Shown piece after piece: positions 35,175 through 45,100 of a DNA stretch of 64,000 bases; position 1 is the stretch's first letter; each line of letters opens with the position of its first letter. Source of the stretch: Flavobacterium sp. 102 (GTDB lineage: Bacteria > Bacteroidota > Bacteroidia > Flavobacteriales > Flavobacteriaceae); assembly GCF_003634615.1 (NCBI RefSeq), contig NZ_RBKX01000001.1:2046001-2110000 (forward strand). Direction: 5' to 3'. The translations under genes were made by a program, and so were the position numbers. The notes under the pieces are model-generated. The model was not told where the DNA came from. It searched no databases and saw nothing but the letters and a program-made list of their open reading frames with translations.

Positions 35175-35202
35175 ACACAATTTGCTTGTTAACTTAAACG
35201 TT

Positions 35203-36135
35203 TTATTTTTTGATGAATTTTTTGGTGATACTGCCTGTTTTTGAATTGACTTGTAAAAAGTACATCCCCGAACTTAATTGGCTTACATCCATTGTATAGA
35301 CATAGCCGGAGTTTTCTGTAGTGGTGTTTTGCTTAACCACTTTGCCTTGTATATTTACAATTTTATAGTCAATTAAATCACTTTGCAAATGACCCGGAAT
35401 GATGTTTAATTCATTGTCTGCCAAAGTCGGATACAAGGTAAATTCATTTGTAATCGGATTGTCATCCAACCCTAAAGCTGCAAAATTAGTTACCACATTG
35501 TCTACTAATAATCGACTGCCGAATGTTGGCGTAGAACCTGATTTTGCCATTGAAAATGTGATATTCATTGAACTTTTTACAGCATTTGAAGTAAAATTAA
35601 TCGGCATGTAGATATAGGCAAATTGGCTATTGGTTCCCATAATATCTACTTCAGCTTGACCAATTAATTCTCCATCAACATCAAAAACTTCTATTTTGGC
35701 TTCAGCCACATCATCGCCTTTAGGTAAAAATTTGTAATAGAAGCCAATCATGTAAACTTGAGCACCTTGATCAATCGGAACACCGGCATTCCAACCCGGA
35801 AAATCCTGAGTTGCATCGCTGAAAATAGTTGCGCTTCCGGGAATTACTTCGTTTTGCGTTGCGTTATAAGCATTCGATATTTCCATTGAATATTGTCCGT
35901 TAAGCGCATCCGTTGAAGCATAAACCATTGAAGGAACGTTTGTGTTGAATAGAATTTGATGAGAAGTTGATTCCCCATTTGGGATGTTAATCGTAACCGG
36001 TTGCGTAAAATTCATTCCCCAATTGCTGGGTAAAAGATTTGGCTTTACGTTTTCAAAATTCCCATTGACCACTTGAGCATTCATAGCAGATGTGAGTAAT
36101 AAAACGAAACTTAAAAAGAGACAATTCTGTTTCAT
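35203..36135 (-). CDS. Secreted protein with T9SS type A sorting domain
   Basis: The 310-residue protein has a signal peptide (MKQNCLFLSFVLLLTSAMNA). The body (VNGNFENVKPNLLPSNWGMN and later beta-strands) resembles a carbohydrate-binding-like or PCMD-type jelly roll. The last 75 residues are a type A sorting domain: FTLYPTLADNELNIIP, IVNIQGKVVKQ and LSSGMYFLQVNSKTG, ending KKFIKK. It is exported by the type IX secretion system and attached to or released from the surface. Ligand is unknown. Confidence 0.88.
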   Translation of the reverse strand: MKQNCLFLSFVLLLTSAMNAQVVNGNFENVKPNLLPSNWGMNFTQPVTINIPNGESTSHQILFNTNVPSMVYASTDALNGQYSMEISNAYNATQNEVIPGSATIFSDATQDFPGWNAGVPIDQGAQVYMIGFYYKFLPKGDDVAEAKIEVFDVDGELIGQAEVDIMGTNSQFAYIYMPINFTSNAVKSSMNITFSMAKSGSTPTFGSRLLVDNVVTNFAALGLDDNPITNEFTLYPTLADNELNIIPGHLQSDLIDYKIVNIQGKVVKQNTTTENSGYVYTMDVSQLSSGMYFLQVNSKTGSITKKFIKK

Positions 36136-36185
36136 GTGATATGCTTTTAATTCACAGAAATTTTTTCATAGCAATTTCTTAAAAT

Positions 36186-36193
36186 CAAAAGTA
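36186..36193 (-). promoter_or_regulatory. Predicted -7 promoter element (TACTTTTG, minus strand)
   Basis: The minus strand reads TACTTTTG, about 50 bases upstream of the start of the T9SS protein gene at 36135. Confidence 0.4.
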
Positions 36194-36278
36194 CAGATAA
36201 GATTTCAAATTCGCTCAAAATTTAGGTAGACAATAGGTAAACATCATTAAAACATTTTCATGGTTTTGAAGGTGTTAA

Positions 36279-38075
36279 TTATTTTATAATCAATTTTTTA
36301 TTGGATGATTTATTGTCTGAAGTTAGTTTGAGAATATAAATACCGCTTCCAAGATTCCCAAGATTTAAAGTGGTAACTTCATTCTCTATACTACCTGAAA
36401 ATACTTTTTTGCCGCTGATATCAAATACAGTTAAATGGGTATTTTGATCAAACTCTTTTGTTGAAATTGTAACTAAACCATTCGACGGATTCGGGTAAAC
36501 TTCAAAATTGAACTCTTCAAACGCTTCATTGTTCAATTGACAAGTCAGTGGATTTTCATATTTGGCGATAAACAAACCGGCGTTATTGGGTATTCCGTTG
36601 TTGTTAGAATTCAAAAGAAATTCACTGGAAGTTGAAGGATCAAAATCGAGCTGACCTCTGAAACTTCCGGTAATGACCAAATCATTATTTTGGTCTAATG
36701 CAATAGGCAAATAGCCATTAAAATCCACAAAAACCACATTGCCGAATTTGCCAATATCCATTGACCATAAATGTTCGCCTGAAGAAGAATAAGAAGCAAC
36801 AAAAGCATCGATGGTATTGTTTAAAGTGCTCAATACTTTTTCTTCAGCAGCAGGATTGAAATCACAATTGCCTTGAAATTCACCCGAGACATAAATATTG
36901 TCGCAATGGTCTACAATGACATTGGCAGAAAATGAAGACGGAAAGAATGTAGTTTGCGTTGTCGTTGGTGTCCCGAATTGTTTGGTCCAAAGTAAATCGC
37001 CGTTAGTATTGTATTTGGCCAAATAAGAACTGTAAAACCCGTTCGTGTCCAATGAAGTTGCAGTGGGTAAAAACGTTGCATTTCCTTTGTAAGAACCAGT
37101 CATAATAATGTTGTTATTGCTGTCTTTTTTGATAAAAGTCATAAAAGCGTCGGTGGTATTTGTACCGCTGATATGTCTGTTCCAAATAAGTTCTCCACTG
37201 CTGTTAAATTTTGCCAGAAAACCTGAACTAATAGCACCAAATGAAACGGATTGTGAGGTGATAAAAGTACTGGACGTTGGGCTCGGATTCAAATCGACGG
37301 TTCCTAAAAAAATGCCGCTAAGAAAGATATTATTAGCGTCATCAACTTCCAATCCGCTAAGCAATACAACACCATTGCATCTGAATTGCTTTACCCATTC
37401 AAAATTACCTGTATCAGAAAGTGATAAAAGAAAACCATCATTATTAAAGGCGGTCAATTCTTGTGTTTGTGACACTGAAGGATTAAAATCCATTGTGCCG
37501 GCAAAAAGTCCGGAAACAATAATGGAATTATTTAATTTTTTCAAAGCAAAGGTGGAAACAAAATTTTCTTCCACATCATCGAAATATTTCGTCCAAATTT
37601 CAATCCCATCGCTGTTCCATTTCGAGACAAAAAAACCTCTTGTACTGGTAAAACCGGTTATGTAAAGATTGTTGTTTTCGTCAACAATCATTGCCGAACC
37701 GCGTTCTTCGTTCATATTAGCAAAAGTGGGTTCAATGAGGTTTTTGGCCCAAAGAAATTCTCCGGCCGAATTGTATTTGGCCACATAAACATCGGCTTCG
37801 CCATCGGTAACGTTGACCGTTCCGCCTTGGTAAACCAACGGGAAACTACCGGTTGTACTGGTATCAAAATCCACAGTTCCGTGGTACAAACCGGTAATGT
37901 AAATGTTTCCGTTGCTGTCGGTAACCGTAGAACGCGACCAAACACCATGCTCGTGTTGGGTTTCCATTGATTTGGCAAACTGCAATATTGGTGATTGTCC
38001 CAAACTTTTCTCGGGATTAATTAAGGCTGTCAGCAGTGACAATAAGGTGATACTTGTAGTAAAAAAATGTTTCAT
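36279..38075 (-). CDS. T9SS type A cargo protein with SBBP-type repeats
   Basis: The 598-residue exported protein consists of repeated blocks of about 70 residues with the pattern ITGxYxGTVDFDPS and FVAKYxSxGxxLWxK (for example YLAKYNTNGDLLWTKQFG), characteristic of SBBP beta-propeller repeats. The C-terminus is a type A sorting domain (NFEVYPNPSNGLVTIS, LGSGIYILKLTSD, ending KKLIIK). It is predicted to be a secreted or cell-surface beta-propeller, possibly for binding. A -7 motif lies just upstream. It is downstream of a membrane-bound LuxR-type regulator gene in the same direction. Confidence 0.9.
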   Translation of the reverse strand: MKHFFTTSITLLSLLTALINPEKSLGQSPILQFAKSMETQHEHGVWSRSTVTDSNGNIYITGLYHGTVDFDTSTTGSFPLVYQGGTVNVTDGEADVYVAKYNSAGEFLWAKNLIEPTFANMNEERGSAMIVDENNNLYITGFTSTRGFFVSKWNSDGIEIWTKYFDDVEENFVSTFALKKLNNSIIVSGLFAGTMDFNPSVSQTQELTAFNNDGFLLSLSDTGNFEWVKQFRCNGVVLLSGLEVDDANNIFLSGIFLGTVDLNPSPTSSTFITSQSVSFGAISSGFLAKFNSSGELIWNRHISGTNTTDAFMTFIKKDSNNNIIMTGSYKGNATFLPTATSLDTNGFYSSYLAKYNTNGDLLWTKQFGTPTTTQTTFFPSSFSANVIVDHCDNIYVSGEFQGNCDFNPAAEEKVLSTLNNTIDAFVASYSSSGEHLWSMDIGKFGNVVFVDFNGYLPIALDQNNDLVITGSFRGQLDFDPSTSSEFLLNSNNNGIPNNAGLFIAKYENPLTCQLNNEAFEEFNFEVYPNPSNGLVTISTKEFDQNTHLTVFDISGKKVFSGSIENEVTTLNLGNLGSGIYILKLTSDNKSSNKKLIIK

Positions 38076-38098
38076 AGCTTTTTAATTTTTGATTTAGT

Positions 38099-38106
38099 CA
38101 AAATTA
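38099..38106 (-). promoter_or_regulatory. Predicted -7 promoter element (TAATTTTG, minus strand)
   Basis: The minus strand reads TAATTTTG, matching TAnnTTTG, 23 bases upstream of the start of the SBBP-repeat protein. Confidence 0.45.
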
Positions 38107-38185
38107 TAAAGCTTGTTTTTCTCTGTTTAATTTTTCGGGTTTACAAAAGGTAAACAGTAGTGTAAATTGTTGAATTTAAATGGTT

Positions 38186-39796
38186 TTATACGCTGAGAAT
38201 GAAATCGGTTAGGTTTTCCTCAGTCGTTAATTGGAGTTTTTTTCTCAAACGGTGACGCGCTGTTTTTACGCTGTCGGGAGAAATATTGAGAATAGAAGCC
38301 ATTTCTTTGATGGAAAGATTCAGTTTGATTAGCGCACAAATTTTTAAATCATTCGAACTGATATCCGGATATTTTTGTTTTAAACGTGTGTAGAAGTTTT
38401 TATTCACACTTTCAAAATAGTTGTCAAAGTCGCGCCAGTTGTTGTCTTGAATAGTGTATTTACTAACTAGTTTCTTGAGTTCATTTTCCGAATTCGGTGT
38501 TTTTTTGTTGATGATGTTTTTGATTTCATCCAAAATCTCATTCTTCTCAATCATTTGGATAGTTACGGCGCTTAGCTGACTTTCTTTGTGTTCGATGTCG
38601 TTTTGGAATTGTTGCTCTTTTAAGCTTTTTTGCTCTTCCATCAAGGAAACCAATTCTTCTTTGGTTTTGAGTAATTGTTTGTCACGTTTGTTGATTCTTT
38701 TGAGGAAGAAATACAAAATAGTAAAAATTAAAATTAGCAATACCAATAAAGTAATCAAAAGATAGTTGGTCAATTTTGAAACTTCTTGCTCTTTGGAAAT
38801 CAATTCGAACTTTCTGTTTTTTTCAGAAACTTCAAACTGTACTTCGAGACTTTTTACAATTTGTTCTCTTTCGAAAGAATAAAAGCTGTCTTTAATTTGA
38901 ATCACTTCTTCTTGCAATTGACTCACTTTTTGAAAATCGTTTTGCTTCTTTTTTAATTCAATTAAACCTTCTATGGTTTTGATTTCGAATAGTTTGTCTG
39001 TCAACGGAATGGCGATGATTCTAGCTTTTCCAAAATAATTTTCGGCTACGATAAAGTTGTTTTCAAAGTTCAAATGCCATTTCCCAAGCGCAATCAGTGC
39101 GTAAACTTGAGCTTGTTTGTTCTCAGTCTTCTCCGCTAATTCGAGTGCTTTTTTGAAGTAATTTAAACTGCTTTCCTTTTGATTTTTTTGCTTCGCCAAT
39201 TCTCCGAATTTCAAATAAGTCGTCGGTAAATAGGCGACATTATTCAATTTTTCGAATTCGGCTAAAGCCAATTTGAAATATTTCTCGGAAGTTTCAGCAT
39301 CGTTTTCTAATTCAAACAAACCGCCCAAACTGTTATACGCTAAGCCTAAAGTTCCGGTGCTGTCTTTTTTATCTTGGAGTTCGGCAACGACTTCTATACT
39401 CAGTAGCTTGGCATCTTCATACTTTTTTTGGCGACTATAAATTGTGCTGATGAGTTGCAGGCATTTGTAACGACCTATTTTGGCGTCTTCGCCATTGGTC
39501 TTCTCTAATTTTTTGTATTGGTCTAAGGATTGTGTGGCAAATTGAAGTCCTTTTTCCAAACTCGAACCATAGGAGCAAATGCCCAAATAGAATAGTGCAT
39601 CGGCTTTGTCTTTGGTGTTTTTTTCTTTTGTGGCTTTTTCATTGGCTTCCCAAAAATGTTTGAAGGCTTCGGTTTCGTTGTCTTTGACGAGTTCGGCCCA
39701 ACCTTTTTGCAGCAACTTGTTGGGAGCCGTTTGGGTATAACCAACACTAACGAAGCCAATTGTGAGCAAAAACAAAAAAGATTTCCATAAATTCAT
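38186..39796 (-). CDS. Membrane-anchored TPR protein with LuxR-type DNA-binding domain
   Basis: The 536-residue protein has a signal peptide (1-22), periplasmic tetratricopeptide repeats at about 30-300, one membrane span at about 343-365 (LLITLLVLLILIFTILYFFL), a cytoplasmic coiled coil and a C-terminal helix-turn-helix at about 478-526 (SNDLKICALIKLNLSIKEMA, then ILNISPDSVKTARHRLRKKL). It appears to be a one-component regulator that senses outside and binds DNA from the membrane. The HTH matches the GerE/LuxR pattern. The gene directly upstream of the SBBP-repeat protein may be its target (inference). Confidence 0.87.
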   Translation of the reverse strand: MNLWKSFLFLLTIGFVSVGYTQTAPNKLLQKGWAELVKDNETEAFKHFWEANEKATKEKNTKDKADALFYLGICSYGSSLEKGLQFATQSLDQYKKLEKTNGEDAKIGRYKCLQLISTIYSRQKKYEDAKLLSIEVVAELQDKKDSTGTLGLAYNSLGGLFELENDAETSEKYFKLALAEFEKLNNVAYLPTTYLKFGELAKQKNQKESSLNYFKKALELAEKTENKQAQVYALIALGKWHLNFENNFIVAENYFGKARIIAIPLTDKLFEIKTIEGLIELKKKQNDFQKVSQLQEEVIQIKDSFYSFEREQIVKSLEVQFEVSEKNRKFELISKEQEVSKLTNYLLITLLVLLILIFTILYFFLKRINKRDKQLLKTKEELVSLMEEQKSLKEQQFQNDIEHKESQLSAVTIQMIEKNEILDEIKNIINKKTPNSENELKKLVSKYTIQDNNWRDFDNYFESVNKNFYTRLKQKYPDISSNDLKICALIKLNLSIKEMASILNISPDSVKTARHRLRKKLQLTTEENLTDFILSV

Positions 39797-39800
39797 ATCC

Positions 39801-39808
39801 CAAAAATA
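39801..39808 (-). promoter_or_regulatory. Predicted -7 promoter element (TATTTTTG), leaderless arrangement
   Basis: On the minus strand TATTTTTG ends four bases before the ATG at 39796. As with the gene at 6730, the transcript would begin at or next to the start codon. Confidence 0.5.
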
Positions 39809-39858
39809 GATTTTTTTGAGTTTACTTATTTAAAATGAGGTTGACATATAGTAAACAA

Positions 39859-40986
39859 CTATAATTTTATCAAACGTTCAGCTGCTTTTTCAAGGGTTTC
39901 ATCATCTTTGGCAAAGCAAAATCGTATGCATTGATGGTCATTGCCATTAGCATAAAAAGTAGAGATAGGAATTGTGGCCACGCCAAATTCGGTGACCAAT
40001 CTTTTAGTGAAATTTAAATCATTTTCATCTGAAATATTGGCATAGGAAGCCACTTGAAAGTAAGTCCCTTCGCAAGGCAACAATTCGAGTTTGGTTTCTT
40101 TAATCAAGTTTCTGAATAAATCTCTCTTCTGTTGGTAAAACTGTCCCAGAGCTTTCACGTCAACCAAATCGATATAGTCGTTTAGTACATGTTGGGCAAT
40201 GCTGCTCACACTGAAAACCAAAAACTGATGCACTTTTTTAATCTCTTTCATAATGTTTTCCGGTGCAATGACGTACCCGATTTTCCAACCGGTGATGTGA
40301 AATGACTTCCCGAATGACGAAACAGAAATACTCCGATGCCACAATTTTGGTCGATGGTGTACCGAAATATGGGGTTCCTCAAAAGTGATGTATTCATAAA
40401 CTTCGTCTGAAAGCACTAAGAGATTAGGGTAAGCTTCAACTAATTTTTCCAATTGAACAAAATCATTTTCTGTCCACATTTTTCCCGTTGGATTGTGCGG
40501 ATTGTTGATGATGATGAGTTTGGTTTTTTCATTAGCTGCAGCCGAAATCACTTCCCAATTAGGAGTAAAGTCAATGTTGAGCGAAACCCTTATTGGTTTG
40601 GCATTGCTTAATAAAATCGGCGCTTCGTAGCAGTCATAACTCGGGTCGAGAATAATCACTTCTTCATTGGCTCTGACTAATGCTTGAATTGTTGCAAAAA
40701 TGCCTTCTGTTGCGCCGGCTGTGATTAGTATTTCTTCTTTGGCAGAAACCGTTCTACCATAAGATTGTTGGGTGAGCACTGCTATTTTATCCAAAAGCGA
40801 AGGCAAACCACTCATGGGCGTATACTGATGAATATTTTCTTTGGCAAGTTTAGAAAGAATAGCGATTAGTCGTTCATCAATGGGAAAATTCGGAAAGCCT
40901 TGAGACAGATTAATAGCTTGGTGTTCTGTTGCCATCTGTGACATTACAGTGAAAATACTCGTGCCGATATGAGGAAGTTTGGACAT
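39859..40986 (-). CDS. PLP-dependent aminotransferase, methionine aminotransferase type
   Basis: The 375-residue class I/II aminotransferase has NLSQGFPNFPIDERL at the start, ILITAGATEGIFATIQAL, INNPHNPTGKMWTENDF, VLSDEVYEYITFE and the PLP-binding Lys in SVSSFGKSFHITGWKIGY. The pattern matches the YbdL/kynurenine aminotransferase-like group, which uses methionine and other amino acids with 2-oxo acids. It is cytoplasmic. It stands alone downstream of the RND efflux terminator. Confidence 0.9.
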   Translation of the reverse strand: MSKLPHIGTSIFTVMSQMATEHQAINLSQGFPNFPIDERLIAILSKLAKENIHQYTPMSGLPSLLDKIAVLTQQSYGRTVSAKEEILITAGATEGIFATIQALVRANEEVIILDPSYDCYEAPILLSNAKPIRVSLNIDFTPNWEVISAAANEKTKLIIINNPHNPTGKMWTENDFVQLEKLVEAYPNLLVLSDEVYEYITFEEPHISVHHRPKLWHRSISVSSFGKSFHITGWKIGYVIAPENIMKEIKKVHQFLVFSVSSIAQHVLNDYIDLVDVKALGQFYQQKRDLFRNLIKETKLELLPCEGTYFQVASYANISDENDLNFTKRLVTEFGVATIPISTFYANGNDHQCIRFCFAKDDETLEKAAERLIKL

Positions 40987-41005
40987 GAATTTGTTTTTGG
41001 TAAAG

Positions 41006-41040
41006 ATAAAAAAAGCACTCCGATTGAAGTGCTTTTTTGT
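41006..41040 (-). terminator. Intrinsic terminator of the RND operon
   Basis: AAAAAGCACT and AGTGCTTTTT flank the core CCGATTGA, with T runs on both strands. It follows the stop of the adaptor gene and could also serve convergent transcripts. The hairpin is nearly identical to the one at 47120. Confidence 0.85.
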
Positions 41041-41058
41041 TATTTCAAACCTAAATGT

Positions 41059-42192
41059 TTATTCTTCCGATTTGTTTTTTAATTGCATCAACAAGGTGTA
41101 TGCGCCTTTGACAGCAATGTTTTTGGTATTTAAGACTTCACTGTTGAGAATTTCGGTGAAACTATTTTCACTGTTTCCCACTTTTACAGCTATCATTTCA
41201 AATTTATGATTATCCAATTGAACAAAAACATACTCTTTTCCTTCAAAAGTCACGATGGCTTTTTCGGGTAAAGTAAGCACAGCTTCTCGTTTTAGTTCAA
41301 TTACAGCATTCATATACATTCCCGGCAAAAGGGTTTTGTCGTATTGCTGAAAATGACAATGAACTTCTGCACTATGTTCAATAGATGAAATGTCTTTACT
41401 GATTAAAATAATTTCGCAATTGTATTTTTTATCAGGCTGACTGTTAGAATAAGCGACCAATTTTTGTCCAATATAAAGTCCGTTAATGTCTTTTTCAAAT
41501 ACTTTTAAGTTTAAATGAATGTCATCAGGATTAATGAGTTCGAATAGTATATCAGAAGCATTAACATACTTACCAATATTTACATTGACTTTTGAGACAA
41601 ATCCATTTATGGGAGAATAGATATTGACACTTTTAGAAATAGTTTTTTCAGAAAGCGATTTAGGGTTAATGTGAATTAATTTTAGTTTCTCGGCTAAGGC
41701 GTTGACTGTGATTCTGAGGTTTTTGTATTCTGCATCAGCCATTTGAAACACTTTATCACTACTGGCTTTATCTCGGTTTAAATCTCTTTGGCGTTCGTAT
41801 TCTTTTTCGGCAAAAAATAGTTTAGATTGTGCCGTTAAATATTCTTGTTGCAACTGAATGTATTGCTGATCTTCCATCACGGCAATAACTTCATTTTTTT
41901 TGACGTACATACCCGGAAGTAATTTGGTGTTTTTCAAATAACCTCCCAAAGGCATGCTCACAGAAACCAGATTCTGTGGTGGCACATCAATGACACCATT
42001 CACATTAATTGTGGCCGAAATGGTTCTTTTTTGCATAGGTTCGCTAACTATCCCCGCATTTTTAAGTTGTGAATCTGTTAGCGTAACTATTTTTTCGGAA
42101 ACCTCTTTACCAGTGGTTTCGCTTTCATCTTTTTTGGAGTTGCAACTCATACCCAGTATGGCTAAAACTACTATAATGATTTTTGTTTTCAT
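41059..42192 (-). CDS. RND efflux periplasmic adaptor subunit (CzcB/CusB type)
   Basis: The 377-residue lipoprotein has the lipobox GMSC (Cys17). It shows an adaptor fold: barrel-sandwich segment (NLVSVSMPLGGYLKNTKLLP), alpha-hairpin (QYIQLQQEYLTAQSKLFFAE), the second half-motif VNIYSPINGFVSKVNVNIG and a beta-barrel (LLPGMYMNAVIELKREAVLT). It links the inner-membrane pump to the outer-membrane channel. It is 2 bases from the end of the pump gene and forms the last gene of the operon. Confidence 0.92.
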   Translation of the reverse strand: MKTKIIIVVLAILGMSCNSKKDESETTGKEVSEKIVTLTDSQLKNAGIVSEPMQKRTISATINVNGVIDVPPQNLVSVSMPLGGYLKNTKLLPGMYVKKNEVIAVMEDQQYIQLQQEYLTAQSKLFFAEKEYERQRDLNRDKASSDKVFQMADAEYKNLRITVNALAEKLKLIHINPKSLSEKTISKSVNIYSPINGFVSKVNVNIGKYVNASDILFELINPDDIHLNLKVFEKDINGLYIGQKLVAYSNSQPDKKYNCEIILISKDISSIEHSAEVHCHFQQYDKTLLPGMYMNAVIELKREAVLTLPEKAIVTFEGKEYVFVQLDNHKFEMIAVKVGNSENSFTEILNSEVLNTKNIAVKGAYTLLMQLKNKSEE

Positions 42193-42194
42193 GT

Positions 42195-45100
42195 TTAATT
42201 TTTTGAAGTAAGATAATTCAATTCAATAATACTTTCATTATACGCGTTGACTGACTCAATGTAACTGTTGTTGACCATCAGCGCTTGATTGACCAATAAA
42301 ACCCAATCCAGATAATTAATATCGCCACCAAGAAATTGTCGGTTTGCGGTTTCGGTAATTAATAAAGCATTTGGCAACCCTATTTTCTCGAAATAGTCTA
42401 ATTTTTCAATATTCTTTTCGAGCTGTAATAGGGTGTTTTGTAGTTGCAGTTTTAAGGAGTTTTTCTCTCTTAGGTATTCTTCTTCCACTATTTGTTCCTG
42501 AACTTTGGCTGCTCTGACTTTGGCATTTTGTGAACCGCCTAAAAGCGGAATGCCTAGGCCGATTTGTGCCGAATGGAATCGGGTGGAATTATCATACAAA
42601 ACATTATCTGCACCGTTACCGGTTATCGACATATTGTTGTAACCCAAAGTAAGTATCGGAAACTTTCGTGCTTTTTCTAATTGTGTTTGAGCAACTGCTG
42701 TTTCTTTTTGTTGTTCCAAAGTTTGCAACATAGGATGTTGGTCTATTGTAGATTCCGACAAACCGTTGAGGCGCTCTATTTTAAACGAACTAGCCTTCGG
42801 GGTTACCTTGTTTTCGGAGTTTAACAGCAATTGGAATATACTTTGCAGTAATTCTTTGTCTTGTTGCAATTGAAGTAATTGCATTTTTAATTGACCTAAT
42901 TGAGTTTCGGCTGTAGTTTTTTCCAAGATATTGCTTTCCCCTTTTTGTAAACGTAAAGCCGATTTTCTGAGAAATTCCGTTAGTAAAGTATCACTTTTTT
43001 GTAGCAGTTTTTCTTTTTCTGTCAAAGATAAAATAGCATAAAAGGTTTGGGTTATTTCTTTTTTTAAGGCTGCTTCTTTAAGCAAAACCAAGGCGGAAGC
43101 CGTTTTCCATTCGGAAGTCAAAACCTTTTTCTGTCTGTTGTAGACCATCGGAAAATCAAATGATTGTGAAATACCAAACCGGGTATCATTATAACTGCTG
43201 TTAATTTGACCAAACTCTGAATTGACATTGGTTGTGGGTAAATTAGTCGCTGAACGGATTAATTTCTGTTGGTAATCTGATTTTAAACGTTCAATTTTTA
43301 CTGATTGATTGTTTTCTAAAGCTGTTTTGAGAGCTTCTTCGAGCGTTATTTTGGTTTGGGCTTTTGCAGGCAGAATACAGAAAGACAAAAGTAGCAGTAA
43401 AAGCGTTGTTTTATTAAATATTTTCATTTTAAATCCTTTTTCAAAAGTTACATAAAGTATTGGTAATACAAATAAGGTCAGTAAAGTGGCAATCATCAAT
43501 CCACCAATCACTACAGTAGCTAATGGTCTTTGTACTTCAGCTCCTGAACCACTGCTGATAGCCATAGGGAGAAATCCCAAAGAAGCGACAAAAGCAGTCA
43601 TTAGTACAGGACGCAAACGCACTTTGGTTCCCATTAATACAATACGATTTAAGTCATCCATACCTTCTGATTTGAGGCGATTGAACTCTGATATAAGTAC
43701 GATACCATTCAAAACGGCCACGCCAAAGAGTGCAATAAATCCTATTCCGGCACTAATGCTAAAAGGCATACCTCTCAGGGCCAAAAAGAAAATGCCTCCA
43801 ATAGCAGAAAGCGGAATAGCAGAATAAATTAATAAACCGTGTTTTACAGATTTAAAAGCAAAAAATAATAAGATAAATATCAACAGCAATGAAATAGGTA
43901 CCGCAATCATTAATCGGTCTTTAGCCTGATTTAAATTTTCAAATGCGCCACCATAGGTTGTGTAATATCCCGCAGGAAGTTGGATTTCATTTTCCACTTT
44001 GCCTTTTAATTCGTTGACAATACTTTCTACATCTCGACCGTTGACATTAAAACCAACAACAATGCGTCTTTTCGCATCTTCGCGTTGTATTTGGTTAGGT
44101 CCGTTTTTAATAGAAACATTTGCCAATTGCGAAAGTGGAATTTGAGTTCCTTGAGGTGTTGGAATTAAAAGATTTCTGACGTCTTCTAAGTTTTTACGTT
44201 TCTCACTATCCAAGCGCACTACCAATTCAAATCGCTTTTCGCCTTCAAAAACCAATCCGGTACTTTGTCCTGCAAAAGCAGTATTTACAATGCGATTGAT
44301 GTCTGCGATGTTAAGATGGTATTGTGCAATTACGGTACGATTGTAGTCGATAATCACTTGAGGCATACCGGTTACGGGTTCAACAAAAAGGTCTTCGGCA
44401 CCATCTACCGTATTTACAATCTTACCTAATTTTTCGGCATAAAGGGCTAAGGTATCTAAATTTTCACCAAAAATTTTACAAACAACATCTTGTCTTGCTC
44501 CGGTCATTAATTCATTGAAACGCATTTGTACCGGATACTGAAATCCTGCAGTAATACCGGGAACATCTTCTAGTGCTTTGCCCATTTTTTCTGCTAATTC
44601 ATCAAAAGTTTCGGCAGAAGTCCATTCCGATTTGTCTTTCAGAATAACCATCATATCACTGGCTTCCATCGGCATGGGATCGGTTGGCACTTCACCGCTT
44701 CCGATTTTAGTTACTACTTTTTCGACTTCGGGAAATCGTGTTTTTAGTATATGAGCGGCTTTTTGGGTACTTTCGATAGTGGTATTTAAGTTGCTTCCGG
44801 TCAAAACCCTGGTGTCAACTGCAAAATCACCTTCTTCTAAAGCCGGTATAAATTCACCTCCTAAAGAACTTAATAAAAACAACGCAATAACAAATAAGGC
44901 GATTACAGTTCCAATAATTACTTTTTGGAAATTTAAAGCAACTTGTAACCAATGTTGGTATTTGCGTTCCAATTTAAACATCATACGGTCAGAAAAATTG
45001 GGTTGGTGATTGATTTTTTTGCTCAAAAACAAAGCACTCATCATTGGAATGTAAGTCAAAGAAAGTAAAAAAGCACCCAACAAAGCAAAGGCAACGGTTT

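Noticed and set aside
43486..43827. Plus-strand frames opposite the CusA gene (also 45310-45702)
   Set aside because: They are shadows of a strongly conserved pump gene on the other strand.
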